DNA of 64,000 nucleotides from Acanthococcus lagerstroemiae (lineage: Eukaryota > Arthropoda > Insecta > Hemiptera > Eriococcidae): contig CM063113.1 of assembly GCA_031841125.1 (NCBI GenBank), forward strand, positions 58,335,211 to 58,399,210, in the 5' to 3' direction. Shown here piece after piece: positions 21,886 to 34,609 of the stretch. Both the position numbers and the translations under genes were made by a program. Below the pieces are notes generated by a model. It saw only the letters and a program-made list of their open reading frames with translations, was not told the origin of the DNA and made no database searches. Position 1 is the stretch's first letter. Each line of letters begins with the position of its first letter.

Positions 21886-23720
21886 TTATTCAAAAGTCTC
21901 TTTATAAATTCTAATAGTTCTATCGGCCGCAGCAGTTATTAGTCTACTACAACTCTGATCAAAGGTCGTGGAAAATAATATACAGACTTAGCTGTCCATC
22001 AAACCAGACAGAACTGGAGCCTGTAAACATAATAAACAACGATAAATATTTGAACTGCACAACTCAACAAGCACTGGGTGAGCAACTGAAATTATCTCAC
22101 AGGTTCACACTATACCTGTAACCGCTGAAAATTATAGCCTTTTCTCCAGTCCCAACAATGTAGCGTGCCATTATCAGCTCCAGACACTAATACGCCGTCA
22201 GATTTTACTGCCAGGCAATTTATTACAGCGTTGTTAGAACTTCCCCTCAGGACACGTCCATTTGTTTAATATTATCTGACTAGTGTACTGGCGAACATGT
22301 TGTATCTAAATTTAAAAGAAGTATAATTAACAGCTCTCTGTTTTCAATTCCCATATATAACTTTATTAACTTACGTATTAGAATGAAATACCACTGATCG
22401 AACACTCTTCTTATGATGCGTTCAGGTAGCCATTCACCTTCTAGCAGCTAAGTCCCATAATCTTATACACTGTAATCATGAGAACTGGTAATAATCTTGA
22501 ACATCATGAAAACGAACGTTTACAACCATCGAATCTAGAATGTACTACATTACAGAAGACAGTTTGCCATACCCTGTGGTTCTGCTGCTTGAGCTATGAG
22601 TGAAACTACTCAACCTGAGTGTGTCTAGTAAGAGTATGTACATTTGCTTTCGTCCACAAGTCCCATATGCGAGCAGTGGCATCATGCCCGGCAGTAATAA
22701 GTACATCCAAAGCAGGATGCAATGTCTATGAATACACAGCCCTCAGATATCCGTGATAATGTCAAGTTACCTATAGCAAGCAAAAAAAAAAAAAGTTTAG
22801 AAACTTGCAAATGAGGCATTGTCCAAGGTCCAAAAGTTCAAGTATAGATTTGGCAAATTACCTTATTCTACTCCAAATCCCAACAGTTCACCTGTTTCTC
22901 TTCACCGCAACTGAATAAGTATGGTTGTCTCTGGCTTACAGCTAAACCTCGAATGACACTTTTAATCTGCCGCTGGCTAATTCCCATATCTGAAAACGAA
23001 ATTTGTATAAAAATCTACAACCAAATACTCCATAACTTGAAACAATGAAGCACAAGATGCTTCAATATCAAACTTAAAACATGGTTAGCAGAGTTCTACG
23101 ATATCAAAGAATTCCTGACACTAGCGGACTCGAGTCAAGTACAACCTAGGACTTGGTCACCGGTTCATTAATATTCCCGCTCTCTCACCATCACTAGTCT
23201 GTACGAAATTGGGCCCTTTACTTTCTATCTCCCACACCGTTGGAAAACTTTATTATGTCAGTTGTAGTATTCTAACCTATCCATTTCCCCTCCTTTATAA
23301 ATAAGCTGACTTTCTACGATATTGGCGCCGTCACTCTACATTCAAAAAATATACATTTTATTATGTAGTTTCAAAATAAGTACTGGGTAAATGTTATCAA
23401 CTTCGGTTATTTCGAAGTAATAAAATGGGTGATCTGATTTCAAGATCACTAAATTCCACTGCTCACCTTCATGACACGGTCCACAGATCCAGTTGCAAAT
23501 TACTCATTACCAGGTTCTACTGCAACACACCTCACCCATCCTAAATGACTGGAAATAACTCAGCAAAGTTTCCAAGGAGGGTGCCGCTTGGGCTTGGGTA
23601 TAGTGGTATTGGTATAGTACATATCTTCAGCTGTGGCGTAGGCATAATGAAAGCATTCGGCGGTGTTGAACTTGGTTTATCGAATTTGTGTATCAGAGCT
23701 ACATTGTCTCAATTAATACA
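21886..23720 (-). pseudogene. Pleiotropic regulator 1 (PLRG1/Prp46-type WD40) pseudogene
   Basis: Reading the minus strand in shifting frames recovers the PLRG1 WD40 propeller in order: PKPKRHPPWKLC, HLGWVRCVAVEPGNE (23540 down), [18 protein letters not shown] (about 22950), [20 protein letters not shown] (about 22690), IRLWDLAA and HHKKSVRSVVFH (about 22440), [15 protein letters not shown] and [11 protein letters not shown] (about 22170) and the last strand to 21886. The frame is broken many times: stops within the HLGWVRC, WDLE, IRLWDLAA and last blocks, plus frameshifts around DNIKQ. Intron-like gaps with GT/AG ends remain (for example 22021-22117), so it is a decayed gene copy, not a retrocopy. 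PLRG1 is a spliceosome NineTeen-complex factor; a working copy must lie elsewhere, since it is normally essential. The N-terminal exons were not found. Confidence 0.85.
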
Positions 23721-24413
23721 AAAATGAAGTTACAGATTCGTTCACAAGAGTATTCAACAGTAACTAACAACAGAAAATGAAAGCTGGTTACCTCGACGCT
23801 CGACGAACACCGGTTTGCAAAAAGTATGGTCGATTTTTCTTCTGGATTTTATCTACATGAACTGGAATGAAATCAAAATCATATGGAACGAACCAATCAC
23901 GGCAATCATTACGGAAGTTTGGGAAAATTTTGCATTTTTTCAACACCGCGCGAAAGAGAGCGGCCAAAAATGAGTCAAAAACAGTTATTACAAAATGATT
24001 TTCTTGCGCGCAGGTCCTTTTCTTCCTGGTAGATCACAAAATATCAACAGAAACGAGCAGTGTTGCTCAAAACATATACATAAAACTTCTCAATGCTGCT
24101 GGACTCGCGTCGCGCAGGGCGCAGCGCAGAAGGTGAGAACAGTCGAGAGGACGAGACAGATCCTCCCGCCATCCATTTGAAGTTTGAACTTATTCACCAC
24201 TAGAGAGCAGTAACATCAAATAGCTTGTTTACGTTTCTAGTGATAAAAGTTGATAGATAACGTATGAAGTTGGAGCTTTCTGCTTTGGTGGTCGAGTTGC
24301 TAACTTGCAATGTGTCTAATAATTAGTGAACAAAAGTTGTGACAACTTTAAAATTATATCACATTCCAGGCGGGTCTTTTTAAATTAATTAACTAAAGCA
24401 TAGTCACATCGAA
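23721..24413. promoter_or_regulatory. Intergenic region upstream of SRPRA
   Basis: This separates the remnant 5' end of the PLRG1 pseudogene from SRPRA. It has a locally GC-rich patch (about 24100-24150) that could be the SRPRA promoter. No other feature is seen. Confidence 0.35.
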
Positions 24414-27400
24414 ATGTTGGATTTATTTTCAATTTTTAGCAAAGGTGGCATAGTTTTATGGTGTTTCCAAAGCACTGGCCACATATTTACTCCATCAGTA
24501 AATTCGTTGATATCTAATGTCATCCTGCAGGTATGTTCTAGAAGTTGTTACAGTCATTCACATCCACTTGCCATCCATTCAAAATATCAATAGATTTATT
24601 CCTAAAGGTAAACTGCTATCACAGACGCTGAACAGGTGTCGTCAGTTTTCGAAAAGATGTCCTGATCTTGCTCTGGTCACACAGCTGCATGTCAGTTGTA
24701 TACCCATATTTATATACACATGCTGTGCATTAGAGCTAACGTCTCTGGAATCCTGGAAAATTGTTGCATGCGGATTAAGCAACTAGGAAGGTTGTGGAAT
24801 GATTTGACTTCAAAGTTATACTGAAATGATTACGTAACATGATGTACATCGAGGATGCTTGAATGTGTAGATACTTCACAGTGCAGATTCTAATAGTCGC
24901 GCTAATTGTTTGGATTACGCATTTTCAGGAGCGAACGGGAAATAATAGCTTCGAGCATAACTCGCTAGTTCTGAAGTACAAACTGGATAACGAATTCGAG
25001 TTGGTTTTTGTGGTCGCTTACCAGAAGATTCTGCAGCTGGCGTATATCGATAAATTCTTGGACGACATTCAATTAGAATTCAGGGATAAGTATAAAAATG
25101 AACTGGGTCGGAATTGGAATCTGCAGGTGATTAATAAAAGCGACAATGTGAAAGGGCCATCATGATAAGATCTGATTTTCGATAACGGAGAATTGGACTG
25201 GTTTTCATTTTTGTCTCTTTTCAGAGTTTCGAATTCCACAAGAATTTTAAAGCAGTGCTTAAAGCTGCTGAGGAATGGGGCAAGGCTCAAGAGTGTATCG
25301 TTAAACCAATGAGAACTTACCAAGAGTCGGCGAAATCGAAGAAAACGGTTGCGTCGATGATCGAAAAGAAAGATGATAACAAAGAAAACAAGAAAAAAGG
25401 TGGGTCTTCAATTCTTGTGCAGCACATCAGGTTTCAATTGGAGAACTGAGTGCAAAAAGTTGTCATTTCATTTCTTCGAAGTGGCAGACTGTGCTGACCA
25501 AGATCGTGTTGGATGTTGTTTAACGTAGTTTGTTGTCGCAAAAAATCGACTCCGACCAATACTTGCTTTCAGCTTTCCAATTATTCGTTTTGGTTAGCAA
25601 TATTGAATTATCTTACACAAAAATTTGTCTGTTTAAACATCAGTTACCAACGGAGTAATAGCTCCGGTGAAAAAAGAAGTTGTAGAACCAGCAAATGTTT
25701 CTACCAATGGCATCGCAGACGATATTATTCTACAGAATCGGCAGAAACTGGCTCTGAAAAAGAATTCTCCCATTGGTAAAAAACCTAAAATGTAAGTTTC
25801 CAAATGTTTTGGGTAAGCAAACTAGAATTCTATACTGCTGGCCTAAGCATCACTGATCTTTTTAACCAATTATTTTCGACGCAGGAAAAGCCCTAAAGAA
25901 AATACAAAAGAAGGAAAGAAACCGCGTAAGTGGGACCTGAGTGGAAGTAATGCGGACGCTGTCCTACTTGACTACACCAAGGATAAAGATTCAAACAAGG
26001 AGCAACAATTAAATTTCGAGGCCAACACTGAAGTACGTTCGAACTACTTATTTTCGTGTACGTATGTGTTGGTATAATTTCGAGTTATTTGTTCTACATA
26101 TTTACGGTGATTTTCAGATCGTTGGCCAAATGGTGGGTGGTATTCGCGATCTAGAAGCGGACAGCGATTCCGATACCTCAGATGAAGAATTCGAAACGGC
26201 CGCTGATCGGAAGAAGAAAGCCGAGTCAAAAGGTCGAGGATTTTTTGCCAAGCTCAGGTATGGTTTGGTTCGGGCCAGTCGAAGTTTCGTCAAATTATAC
26301 GTCCAATTAGTTCGAAATCATGGTAAATTTGTTTTGCAGAGAGTGGGTCGGAGAGACAAACATCACAGCCGAGATGATGCAGCCAGTGTTGGAGAAATTG
26401 CGGGATCATTTGATCGCGAAGAATGTGGCCTCTGATATAGCGCAGAGGTTGTGCGATTCTGTCGCGAAGAAATTAGAAGGAAAGGTACGGGCTTCCTTGT
26501 ACAGTTTCGAAAAAATTTGAGAGAGCTGAGCGAAGAGTATCACAAATGAACCAATGGCTGGAAAGCTCCATTTCAGAATGAAATTAATTATTCACAAGGA
26601 ACTCAGCTATCAACGAATTTTAATCAAGGATGCGCTTATGACTCTAACTGGAATGGCAAAGACAGAACTAGTGGCTCGGCTACTTATCAATATTATAAAC
26701 CGAATGATCAGCACCGAGTTTTCCCTTGAAGTATTTTGAATAACGGATCTGTCTGGTGTTGTAGGATTTAGGAACATTTGAGACAGTCTCGAATATCGTG
26801 AAGAACACTATGATCGAGTCGTTGGTTCATATACTCTCTCCGAAGCGCAGAGTTGACATACTGCGTGACGCGATGGAAGCCAAAAAGCAGAGTAGGCCGT
26901 ATGTTATAGCGTTCTGCGGGGTAAATGGTGTTGGCAAATCCACTAATTTGGCCAAGGTTGGTAGAAGTTGTACTGACTACGGAGTATCGTATCCTGATGC
27001 TTCTACTTCCGAAAGGAGTCATTAAAATCTTATTCATTTTGTATTACAGATTACGTTTTGGTTGATTGAAAATAATTTCACGGTGCTTATAGCAGCGTGC
27101 GATACATTCCGTGCCGGAGCTGTTGAACAGTTGCGCACACATACTCGTCACTTGAATGCTCTACATCCGCCAGCCAAACACAGAGGAATGGAAATGGTCA
27201 AACTGTACGAAAAAGGCTACGGTAAGTACGATGAAAGGATCATTGAAAAATTGAGAAACGAGTCGGTTTTAGACGCAAAGGAACTTGAAATTAATATGGA
27301 AAGCTGTATCTCTGCATTACTGAAAACCTGGACTATCCTGGCGGGAAAACACCGAACAAATTTCCTGACCGAAAATTGAAAAAAACGATAGGATCGATAA

Positions 27401-28654
27401 TTTACTCCCAAGATCCAGCCAGACCGAGAAACAGCCTGTGAGATAAACAGTTACGTAGGTCAAACCGAGAGATAGGCGAAGAAACTAACAATTACTGATC
27501 CCACTAACTAGAATGACGAGCTACCGGGTAGACCGGCAGATAAACTATCAGGTCAACAGCCTCCTTCTGTTGGCAAAAAAAGGAAGTTCAGAAAGACTGA
27601 TGGATTGGCTATTTCCTCTGAAAAGAAAGGGACAGGCCATTTACTGCCTGGAAAATCCAAAAATCCTAGTAGGCCTGTTTCCAGAAATCCGGCGGGAGAG
27701 AGAACCAATCTGCCAGGTTGCAAGATAGAAGAATAAGCGATATATTGGTTACCATGTTCGTATGGCAGGTAGGCAGCGACACAGTTAAGCAGGAAGAAAG
27801 ACGGGACAACAGGACGATGGAAAACAGACAGTTGGACAGACAGAGAAGAGACGGGGAGACGGACAGTGCGGTGTAAAGCCCCAAGGAAGGCCGACATGAC
27901 GGACTTGAAGCGAGGCCTTTTAGTTTTGATATGCAACGTGAATCGCCAATTCCCTGAGAGCATCACGTGAACCTGGGTTTTCAAGAGCCCGAGCTTTTCA
28001 TGCAGTTTTCTGACAGTTTGAATTTTGTAGGCAAAGACGCCGCGGGGATTGCAATGGAGGCTATTAAATTCGCTCGTGAAATCGGTATTGATGTAGTGTT
28101 GGTGGACACTGCTGGTCGTATGCAAGATAACGAGCCTCTTATGAAGGCTCTGTCGAAGGTGAGATTTTCCGCCTGTTTTCCAATTCATGCATTCCTCTAT
28201 TGGGCAGCAAGATTGTTACCGTTATTTTCTCTTTCAGTTGATCAAGGTGAACGAGCCTGATATGGTGCTTTTTGTCGGCGAAGCATTGGTAGGGAACGAG
28301 GCGGTCGATCAGTTAGTGAAATTCAATCAAGCTATAGCCGATAATTCCAGCTCAACTAATCCACATTTGATCGATGGTATCGTGTTGACTAAATTTGACA
28401 CCATCGATGATAAGGTGAGGGACACGTTTGTAGAATGACGAGGATTTGAATAAAGTGTCGACCGATTCCAAATTGATCATATTTAGGAAATATTCATTGA
28501 ATTACGATATGAAAAATTATGCTTGCAGGTGGGCGCTGCTATATCCATGACTTACATCACCGGGCAGCCGATTGTGTTCGTTGGAACGGGGCAAACGTAC
28601 ACTGATTTGAAGACGTTAAATGCGAAAGCTGTGGTGTCGGCCTTAATGAAATAA
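24414..28654 (+). CDS. SRPRA: Signal recognition particle receptor subunit alpha
   Basis: Twelve exons: 24414-24530, 24929-25126, 25225-25399, 25644-25791, 25885-26032, 26118-26257, 26340-26484, 26765-26956, 27050-27221, 28031-28158, 28238-28414 and 28529-28654, about 621 residues (human 638). It starts [19 protein letters not shown], the family's SRX longin-like domain that binds SRPRB. A Lys-rich charged linker follows. The C-terminal NG GTPase has the P-loop GVNGVGKST, the insertion-box [19 protein letters not shown] and TKFD. The protein docks SRP-ribosome complexes at the ER and hydrolyses GTP jointly with SRP54. Intron 9 (27222-28030) is a low-complexity GACAG-rich tract. All phases close. 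Confidence 0.95.
27400..27960 (+). repeat. Degenerate GACAG-rich tract in SRPRA intron 9
   Basis: Nearly the whole intron 9 of SRPRA is purine-rich sequence with recurring GACAG, ACAGACAG and GGCAGGTAGGCAG words, denser toward 27780-27880. The ORFs through it are by-products of this composition. Confidence 0.4.
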
Positions 28655-28923
28655 AGGAATCATCATTCATCTCGGGGTTTTATACTTATGTACATTTTTC
28701 TATCGTTTTCTATCACATTTGTTTACGAACTATCGTGGCCTATTATATTATTGGTCGATGAGTATTAATGCGGTGCGGGATCATTTTGTCTTGTTGAAAA
28801 ATTAGGAATTGTTCGAAGTACATTTTTTTTTTTCGTTTCCAAGCGTTATTTGAATGCAAGAAAAAATTCATGTTGATGAACGTAAATTGTAGAAATTATG
28901 TATTTAGGTGATTGCTATTCATC

Positions 28924-31900
28924 TCAATTACGAATGTAAGACGGACGGCGATCACGTTGTCTGACACTAATTTTGTATCCGTCCGAACTGGTCATTAGGA
29001 ATCCCATACTCATTTTTACATCTTCTATTTTGACGGTAGTGTGGAAACTGAATGTTCTTAAGAGAGCGATCTGCGTCAGTTTCATTTCTACGATTGCGTA
29101 ATTTTGGCCTGCGAATAGAGAAAAGATGGAATTACAGAAAACGAAAAATTAATCGATAATTGCAACTGAGATCATCTCCTTGTACAGTCAGCACTGCTGA
29201 TTACATTATTCGTGTTTTAAAAACATTCTTAAAATGTGAATACGGACAATCGTTATACCTATGCAGTTTCTTGGTCCAGTACTAAATGGTAGAAAAGTTA
29301 GTTTATGGCGTTTGCCGGCTGTATCAGGAGCGAAATTCTCTGGATTGAATGCCCACGGATTCGGATAGTATTCTGGATTAAAATGAATGCCAATTGTCGA
29401 AATCATGAGCGCAGTGCCGGCTGGGAATATACGTGAACCTAAAAAGATGCATACGACTTCAAATCAGTGGGGTTAGGCATGATGAGCACAAAATTATTGT
29501 GAGCATAGACAAGCATAAAGAATTTCATTACAAACCATCAAAAATTACTCATGCCGTCAGCGTAGTCGTAATACTACTTGTAGCAAACATTTTACAATCG
29601 AGTAACCTACAGCGATTCACTTTTCTAGGTTTTAAAAACCTAGCTACCCGCTTAGTTTTGACGAATCTCAAACTCGATAGCCTTGACGAGTTGCACCTCA
29701 TGTTTCTGTCAACTAATAACCTCCCACTCCCGCCATAGTAAAATTTTTTAAATTATCAGGAACAAGTTAGACAGAAGGCATTAGGCAGTCAGTCGAGCAG
29801 ATAGATAAATTGGCGAATATAAAATAGGCGGGATTGAGGGTCGACATAAACGAAGCGAAGGATCGAAAATACTTAGTTTCCTTTAATCTAATAGTGTAAA
29901 AGGAAATAATGGCCAGCAAGCTTGGTTTTCGGAGAATCCTGGGGCATCCTGATTGAATGAAACTTCCGCTGCCTCAAAAGATACCGAATCAACGTTACAC
30001 GGTAGGTACCTATTTTTGCATCCTCTTCAACTTCTCTGAATATAACGGGAACTAAGGTAAATCTTCTCATTACTTCTTTTAGCACTTGGTCTAGGTAGGG
30101 CAACCGAGCTAGATCATCGTGATCGGCAGGTCGATCGCCGTCTCCGAATATTTCATACAGTTCGTCGTACAGTTTCTCCTAGATCAACAAATCATTGTAC
30201 GTAATTAGATTGAATATCGTCGAATTTAATAAAAACAGCATTTCCTTTGATAGTAGGTGATACCAACCTGCACATCTGGATACATGGCAACGGCTAACAG
30301 GAAGAACGAGTTCGTAATAGCAGTGGTGTCAGTGCCCTAAATTGAAATAATGTCATATAGATTGGAGATCAACTATGATATAATCTTAATAATATAGGAA
30401 AACTTCATCAGAGCACTGCCGGTTTAGGATCGTTTAGATTCAGAATATTTTTGTATAGGTGCCATCAACAGAAGCGCAAATAGGGGCTCAGAACTGAGGG
30501 GGGTGAAGCCCATTTTTCTTTGGTAATCTTTTAGAGTTTGGGAGAGGGGAGCTATTTAGAAGTTTGGGGGCTAAGCCCCCCAAGCCACCACTTATTTGCG
30601 CCTATGGCCATCAAAATATGAGCCAGTGCTTTTCTAATTTATACAATCTAAAATCCAATGTGATTTCTTTATACGATCTTGTAGCCCAACACTTTCCTAC
30701 TGGAAGTATTATAAATCGAAAAACGCTTTAGAAAATATACGGCATAATCTTGGGTAGATACTTGGTAAGAATTTACTCATTTATTAAAAAAAAAAAAAAA
30801 ATAGCAGGTCACTCTAAAAATAAAAAAGTGCTCCATATATGCATGAATTAAAGCAGTTTGATAACCATCACCTATCTATGTATTTAATGACTTCGCATCT
30901 AGGCAGTCGATAACTTATCCATAAAAGTTGACTTTATCGAACTCAGTACGTGTTCCATCTTCTTACCCCAGTTAGCATGGTAATTAGTTCATCGTGCATC
31001 AATTTTTCATCATTAGTTTGAACTCCCAACTGATAGGCCAAGCGTAAAAACGATTTCAGAGATAATTCTGCAATTAAGATGGTTACACATAATTTCTCAG
31101 GAAAATGTTTGCGTAAGTGTAACAAATAACTTCAAAATCTGACGAGGACTTTAGAAGGCTATTGAGTCGAAGTCAAAATTAGAGGAATTATTTGATCTCT
31201 TTGGAAATCCGAAAGACAAAGAACAAATCCTGGGCTGGAATGAATAAGGATTTGACAGATTGAAAAAAATTTGAACTGAAATTGAGTAACATATAGGTAA
31301 CTAAAATAACATGGATGGAGAAAATCGATCGGGAGGCGTGAATACTGTTGTGGCATCCTTTATTTCGTTTTTCTCGGAATTAACAAGGCCCTCTAATTTT
31401 GACTTCGACTATACCTGATTCATCAATATCATGTTCATAACTGCGATTCGCCGCCTCATGTTTCAGTTCGTCAACTTTTGTAGCCATCATCTGTAAATAG
31501 CGACATTCTGACGTGTAAGTAATCAGCACGTGAATGCAGATGTGTAATCAAAGAAAGTTTCAAAATATTTAATTCAGTTGTGTATCAAGTTTTTTAGTTT
31601 CTTTACTGTATTTTTAATCGTCATGAAACATCAGTGTTTTATGAAAGAAATGCTGACTGACTTCTGAGAAATTAAAACGTTCAAGTTCGTCTACATAGTT
31701 ACCTGTTCAGAACATTTTAACATACTGCTCCTAGCAAGAGTGATTTTGCTTCCCCAAAAGAAATCGCAAATAAATTTTACGTGTAACCAAGGTCTGAACA
31801 TTCTCAAGAAACTGCTCTCCATTCCCCTGCAAATTATATATTGAATAGTCAAATTAAATTTTACCAAGAGAGATGAGACCAAAGTTGAAGCAAGACAAAA

Positions 31901-34151
31901 GTCGGTGTGATAATTAATTGAAGCAGAAAGAATTTGAACGTACTTTTTAACATGATCGTGAAATTGCAGTACAGTCTTATCATGCGAATCTAATTCAACA
32001 TCCAACGCTGTTTCTGCAAGAACAAATAAAATAAAAATGTTACCTAATTAAGATATGAAATCCATACAGGAATATGATATTCATTGAACAGTTAATGTTG
32101 AATACATCTGTCACATTTCAGAACATGGCGATTAGTTGTAGCAGAAGATGATATCGTCAACTGGGGTAATATTGGACGCCGGTGGTTCGGTCAATCATGA
32201 CTTGTTGACTAATAACAATACTAGCACTTCTATAACCAATCATGAGTGGCTGATAACATTGATGTCCGATATTACCCCAGTTGACTTTACTTCTAACAAT
32301 ACTAGCGCTCCTTCAACAAGCCATGGGTGGCCATATTATTACCAATGTCCAATATTACCCCAGTTGACGGTACAATACAATATTTAGCACGTACCGACTA
32401 CTGAGACCTAGGGGTCATGTTTTCACGTTTAAAGCTAGACATACAAACTTGATATGAATTTTCGGAAAACAGCAAATTCTTCAAAACGTTTGCGCCCATT
32501 TCTCCCTAACATTATAAACTATTCGGGTTAATATACAAGAGTTCAAAATGATATCAAACATAAACACATTACTGCTAATAATGTCGAATGAAAGGTACGG
32601 CAAATAATCCCAAGCGTCAAATACGGGGCCATCGATCAAGTTTTTCATTTGATCAATTGTAGCGTAGATTTTCTCATTGAATTCCGGAACATAATATGAT
32701 AACATATTATTGTTCAAAGTTGGTTGAAATAGTTTGCGATTTTTCTTCCAGATATGCACTGTAGGGATCGAATGGGTTATGAAACAAAAAAATCAATTAG
32801 CGTGGTACAAAGTCGATATTAGAAGCGATTTTTAACAAGATTAATAATCAAGCAGAGTAGGTGTACAGTTTTCGCTGGCAGTATTCACTATATTCAGGGT
32901 AATATCACGAAATCTTTTTTATACCGAATAAATCCAACTTATCAGGCGAAGGCAAAGGACTAGATGGAACGATGATATGAACAAGTTCATGAAAAACAAG
33001 AACTTCCAAACAATAGCCTGGCACAGAACAGAATGGGATCGTTTACGGGAAACTTTTGCCCGATACGGACCTGAGAGTAACGGGGCCCCGCTTCGAGGAC
33101 ACCCAATCTAAATGTATACGAATATAAAATTACGTAATTATTGAAGACCTATTTTCATTTGATTTGAAAAGCTTTACTATGTAATTTGCATACTTGAGGA
33201 CGACAAAAAGAGAATAAGAAAAAGTGTCCTTCGATCTCCAACTGCTTATTCTTTTGAAGCATCATCATGATTACGTACACTCTTATAAGGAGTTTCAGCA
33301 ATATACGTAGTTACATGTGAAAGGTTCCAATACTCACTAGGACCAGTAAACAATCCGTCACCAAAAATATCTTGGAATGGTCGAAATAATTCGGGTTTCC
33401 CCATCATTTTAGAGCTTCCGAACACCACCTTAAATCCAAGATAAATGAGTCACACGTATTGTAATTTGTTAATCCAGAATTGGGAATCCAAGATAGAATA
33501 AGGAAGGACCTTAGCAACCGAGTCTAAGTTAGGGGCTACATGTCTTCTTCAGAGGCTCGCCTCAATCGTTACGTAATTATCATTAAGTAACAAGATTTAA
33601 AAGGAAGCAACAGTCTGGGAGCATGAGCTTCTCTTTATTCGGAGGGGTTCCTTTAAAAATTAAAAATATAATTTTTTTTTTTGTTTTTACTCCGCTGATG
33701 AATAGTACATTTCTCTTCACAATTCTCAAATGATAAAACCTCAAATCTTTCGCAACAAAAACTCCTGGCCATACTATATCATCTTCTAAGTCCTCGGATA
33801 CTCGATCACTCTACTCACTGACTCAGTGCAAGGAAATTTACTTGAAAACTCTGCACTGAGCCCTCCACTAGAAAGTCAAAAACAGGAATACAGTACCTCC
33901 AAATCATTTACATCTGTGAGGCCAACCACCAAATGTTTTCCAAACCATAATCGATAAATCGGGCCGTATTTTTCTGAGTACTTCATAATTTTATACAATG
34001 CATCTGTAAAAATGTTGTAAATTTTAATTCCGGATAAATTTATTAAAATGTTAGAACATTCCTTTAATACGGGCATCATAAACGCCTTACTGTGAATGCG
34101 AAGTAAAACAGAATGAGAAATCAATATTTTTCAACTGCGTTGCTAATTTCA

Positions 34152-34182
<31 letters not shown>

Positions 34183-34609
34183 CGAAAGTAAGAAGCACTT
34201 TGTACGGTCTTAGCTGTCCCCGGTAACTTCCCGACGCAATTTTTATAAGTTCTAATTTTTTAATTCATTATGGATTTTTCCATCTTAATTCCTCATTTTT
34301 CGTGAAAGATTTATCTTTTTCGTTGAACTCGATGCAACGACCCGAAATTTTATTCCCATGTGTGAGCATAATACTAAGCATGTAGAAGATCATACCTGGT
34401 CCTCCGAGAAAGAAATCTAAACCATTGCCAAGAATCGGCACGGTTGGAGGGCCTGGTAATGTGGCAGCAAATGCCATCAGTCTCGGATCTCTACGGAATT
34501 GGTGTGAAATATATTTATAAAAAAGGAATATACAAATCCATAAAACAACAACAATCTTGAACGGCTCAATATCTACAGGCCAACGGCCTGCTTTCCCAAT
34601 GAAATCCAT
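28924..34609 (-). CDS. Cytochrome P450 (CYP4-like, clan 4 type)
   Basis: Twelve coding exons: 34396-34609 (ATG at 34609), 33897-34003, 33338-33428, 32573-32758, 31944-32013, 31703-31826, 31415-31490, 30967-31067, 30268-30336, 30010-30178, 29259-29438 and 28924-29108, about 523 residues. A membrane anchor (VVVLWICIFLFYKYI) precedes the proline hinge LPGPPTVPILGNG. The I-helix oxygen-binding motif is GTDTT (~324-328), ExxR is EVMR (~381-384), and the heme loop FSTGPRNCIG has Cys ~461. All catalytic landmarks are intact, so it is probably an ER mono-oxygenase. CYP4-like enzymes oxidise fatty acids, hormones or xenobiotics; the substrate is unknown. An AG just before the ATG suggests an untranslated first exon. 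Its introns hold three different transposon remnants. Confidence 0.9.
30461..30614 (+). mobile_element. hAT-like MITE with perfect 8-bp target duplication
   Basis: The element body is 30469-30606 (138 bp), with ends CAGAAGCGCAAAT and, reverse-complemented, CATAGGCGCAAAT (11 of 13). It is flanked by identical octamers GCCATCAA at 30461-30468 and 30607-30614. The interior has GGGGGCTAAGCCCCCC. A longer related copy in opposite orientation lies at 54864-55032. There is no coding capacity. Located in a P450 intron. Confidence 0.85.
32152..32372. mobile_element. Mariner-like MITE in P450 intron
   Basis: The ends are TATCGTCAACTGGGGTAATA and the reverse complement TACCGTCAACTGGGGTAATA, near-perfect beyond 20 bp, with TA at the borders. 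The interior contains a tandem near-duplication: CAATACTAGC, CATGAGTGG/CATGGGTGG and AATATTACCCCAGTTGAC units occur twice. It is related to 3349-3483. Confidence 0.75.
32944..33111 (+). mobile_element. Non-LTR retrotransposon ORF tail (remnant)
   Basis: An open stretch ending at a TAA encodes a C-terminal tail with TRWNDDMNKFMK and WHRTEWDRLRETFARYG, the pattern (basic-x-R-W-x-D-D, then W-x-R-x-x-W) that closes many LINE reverse-transcriptase proteins. Only the tail is present, in a P450 intron. Fragment identity is by pattern, so the clade is not assigned. Confidence 0.6.

Noticed and set aside
27513..27728. ORFs in SRPRA intron 9
   Set aside because: They follow from the GACAG-rich composition of the intron; SRPRA is complete without them.
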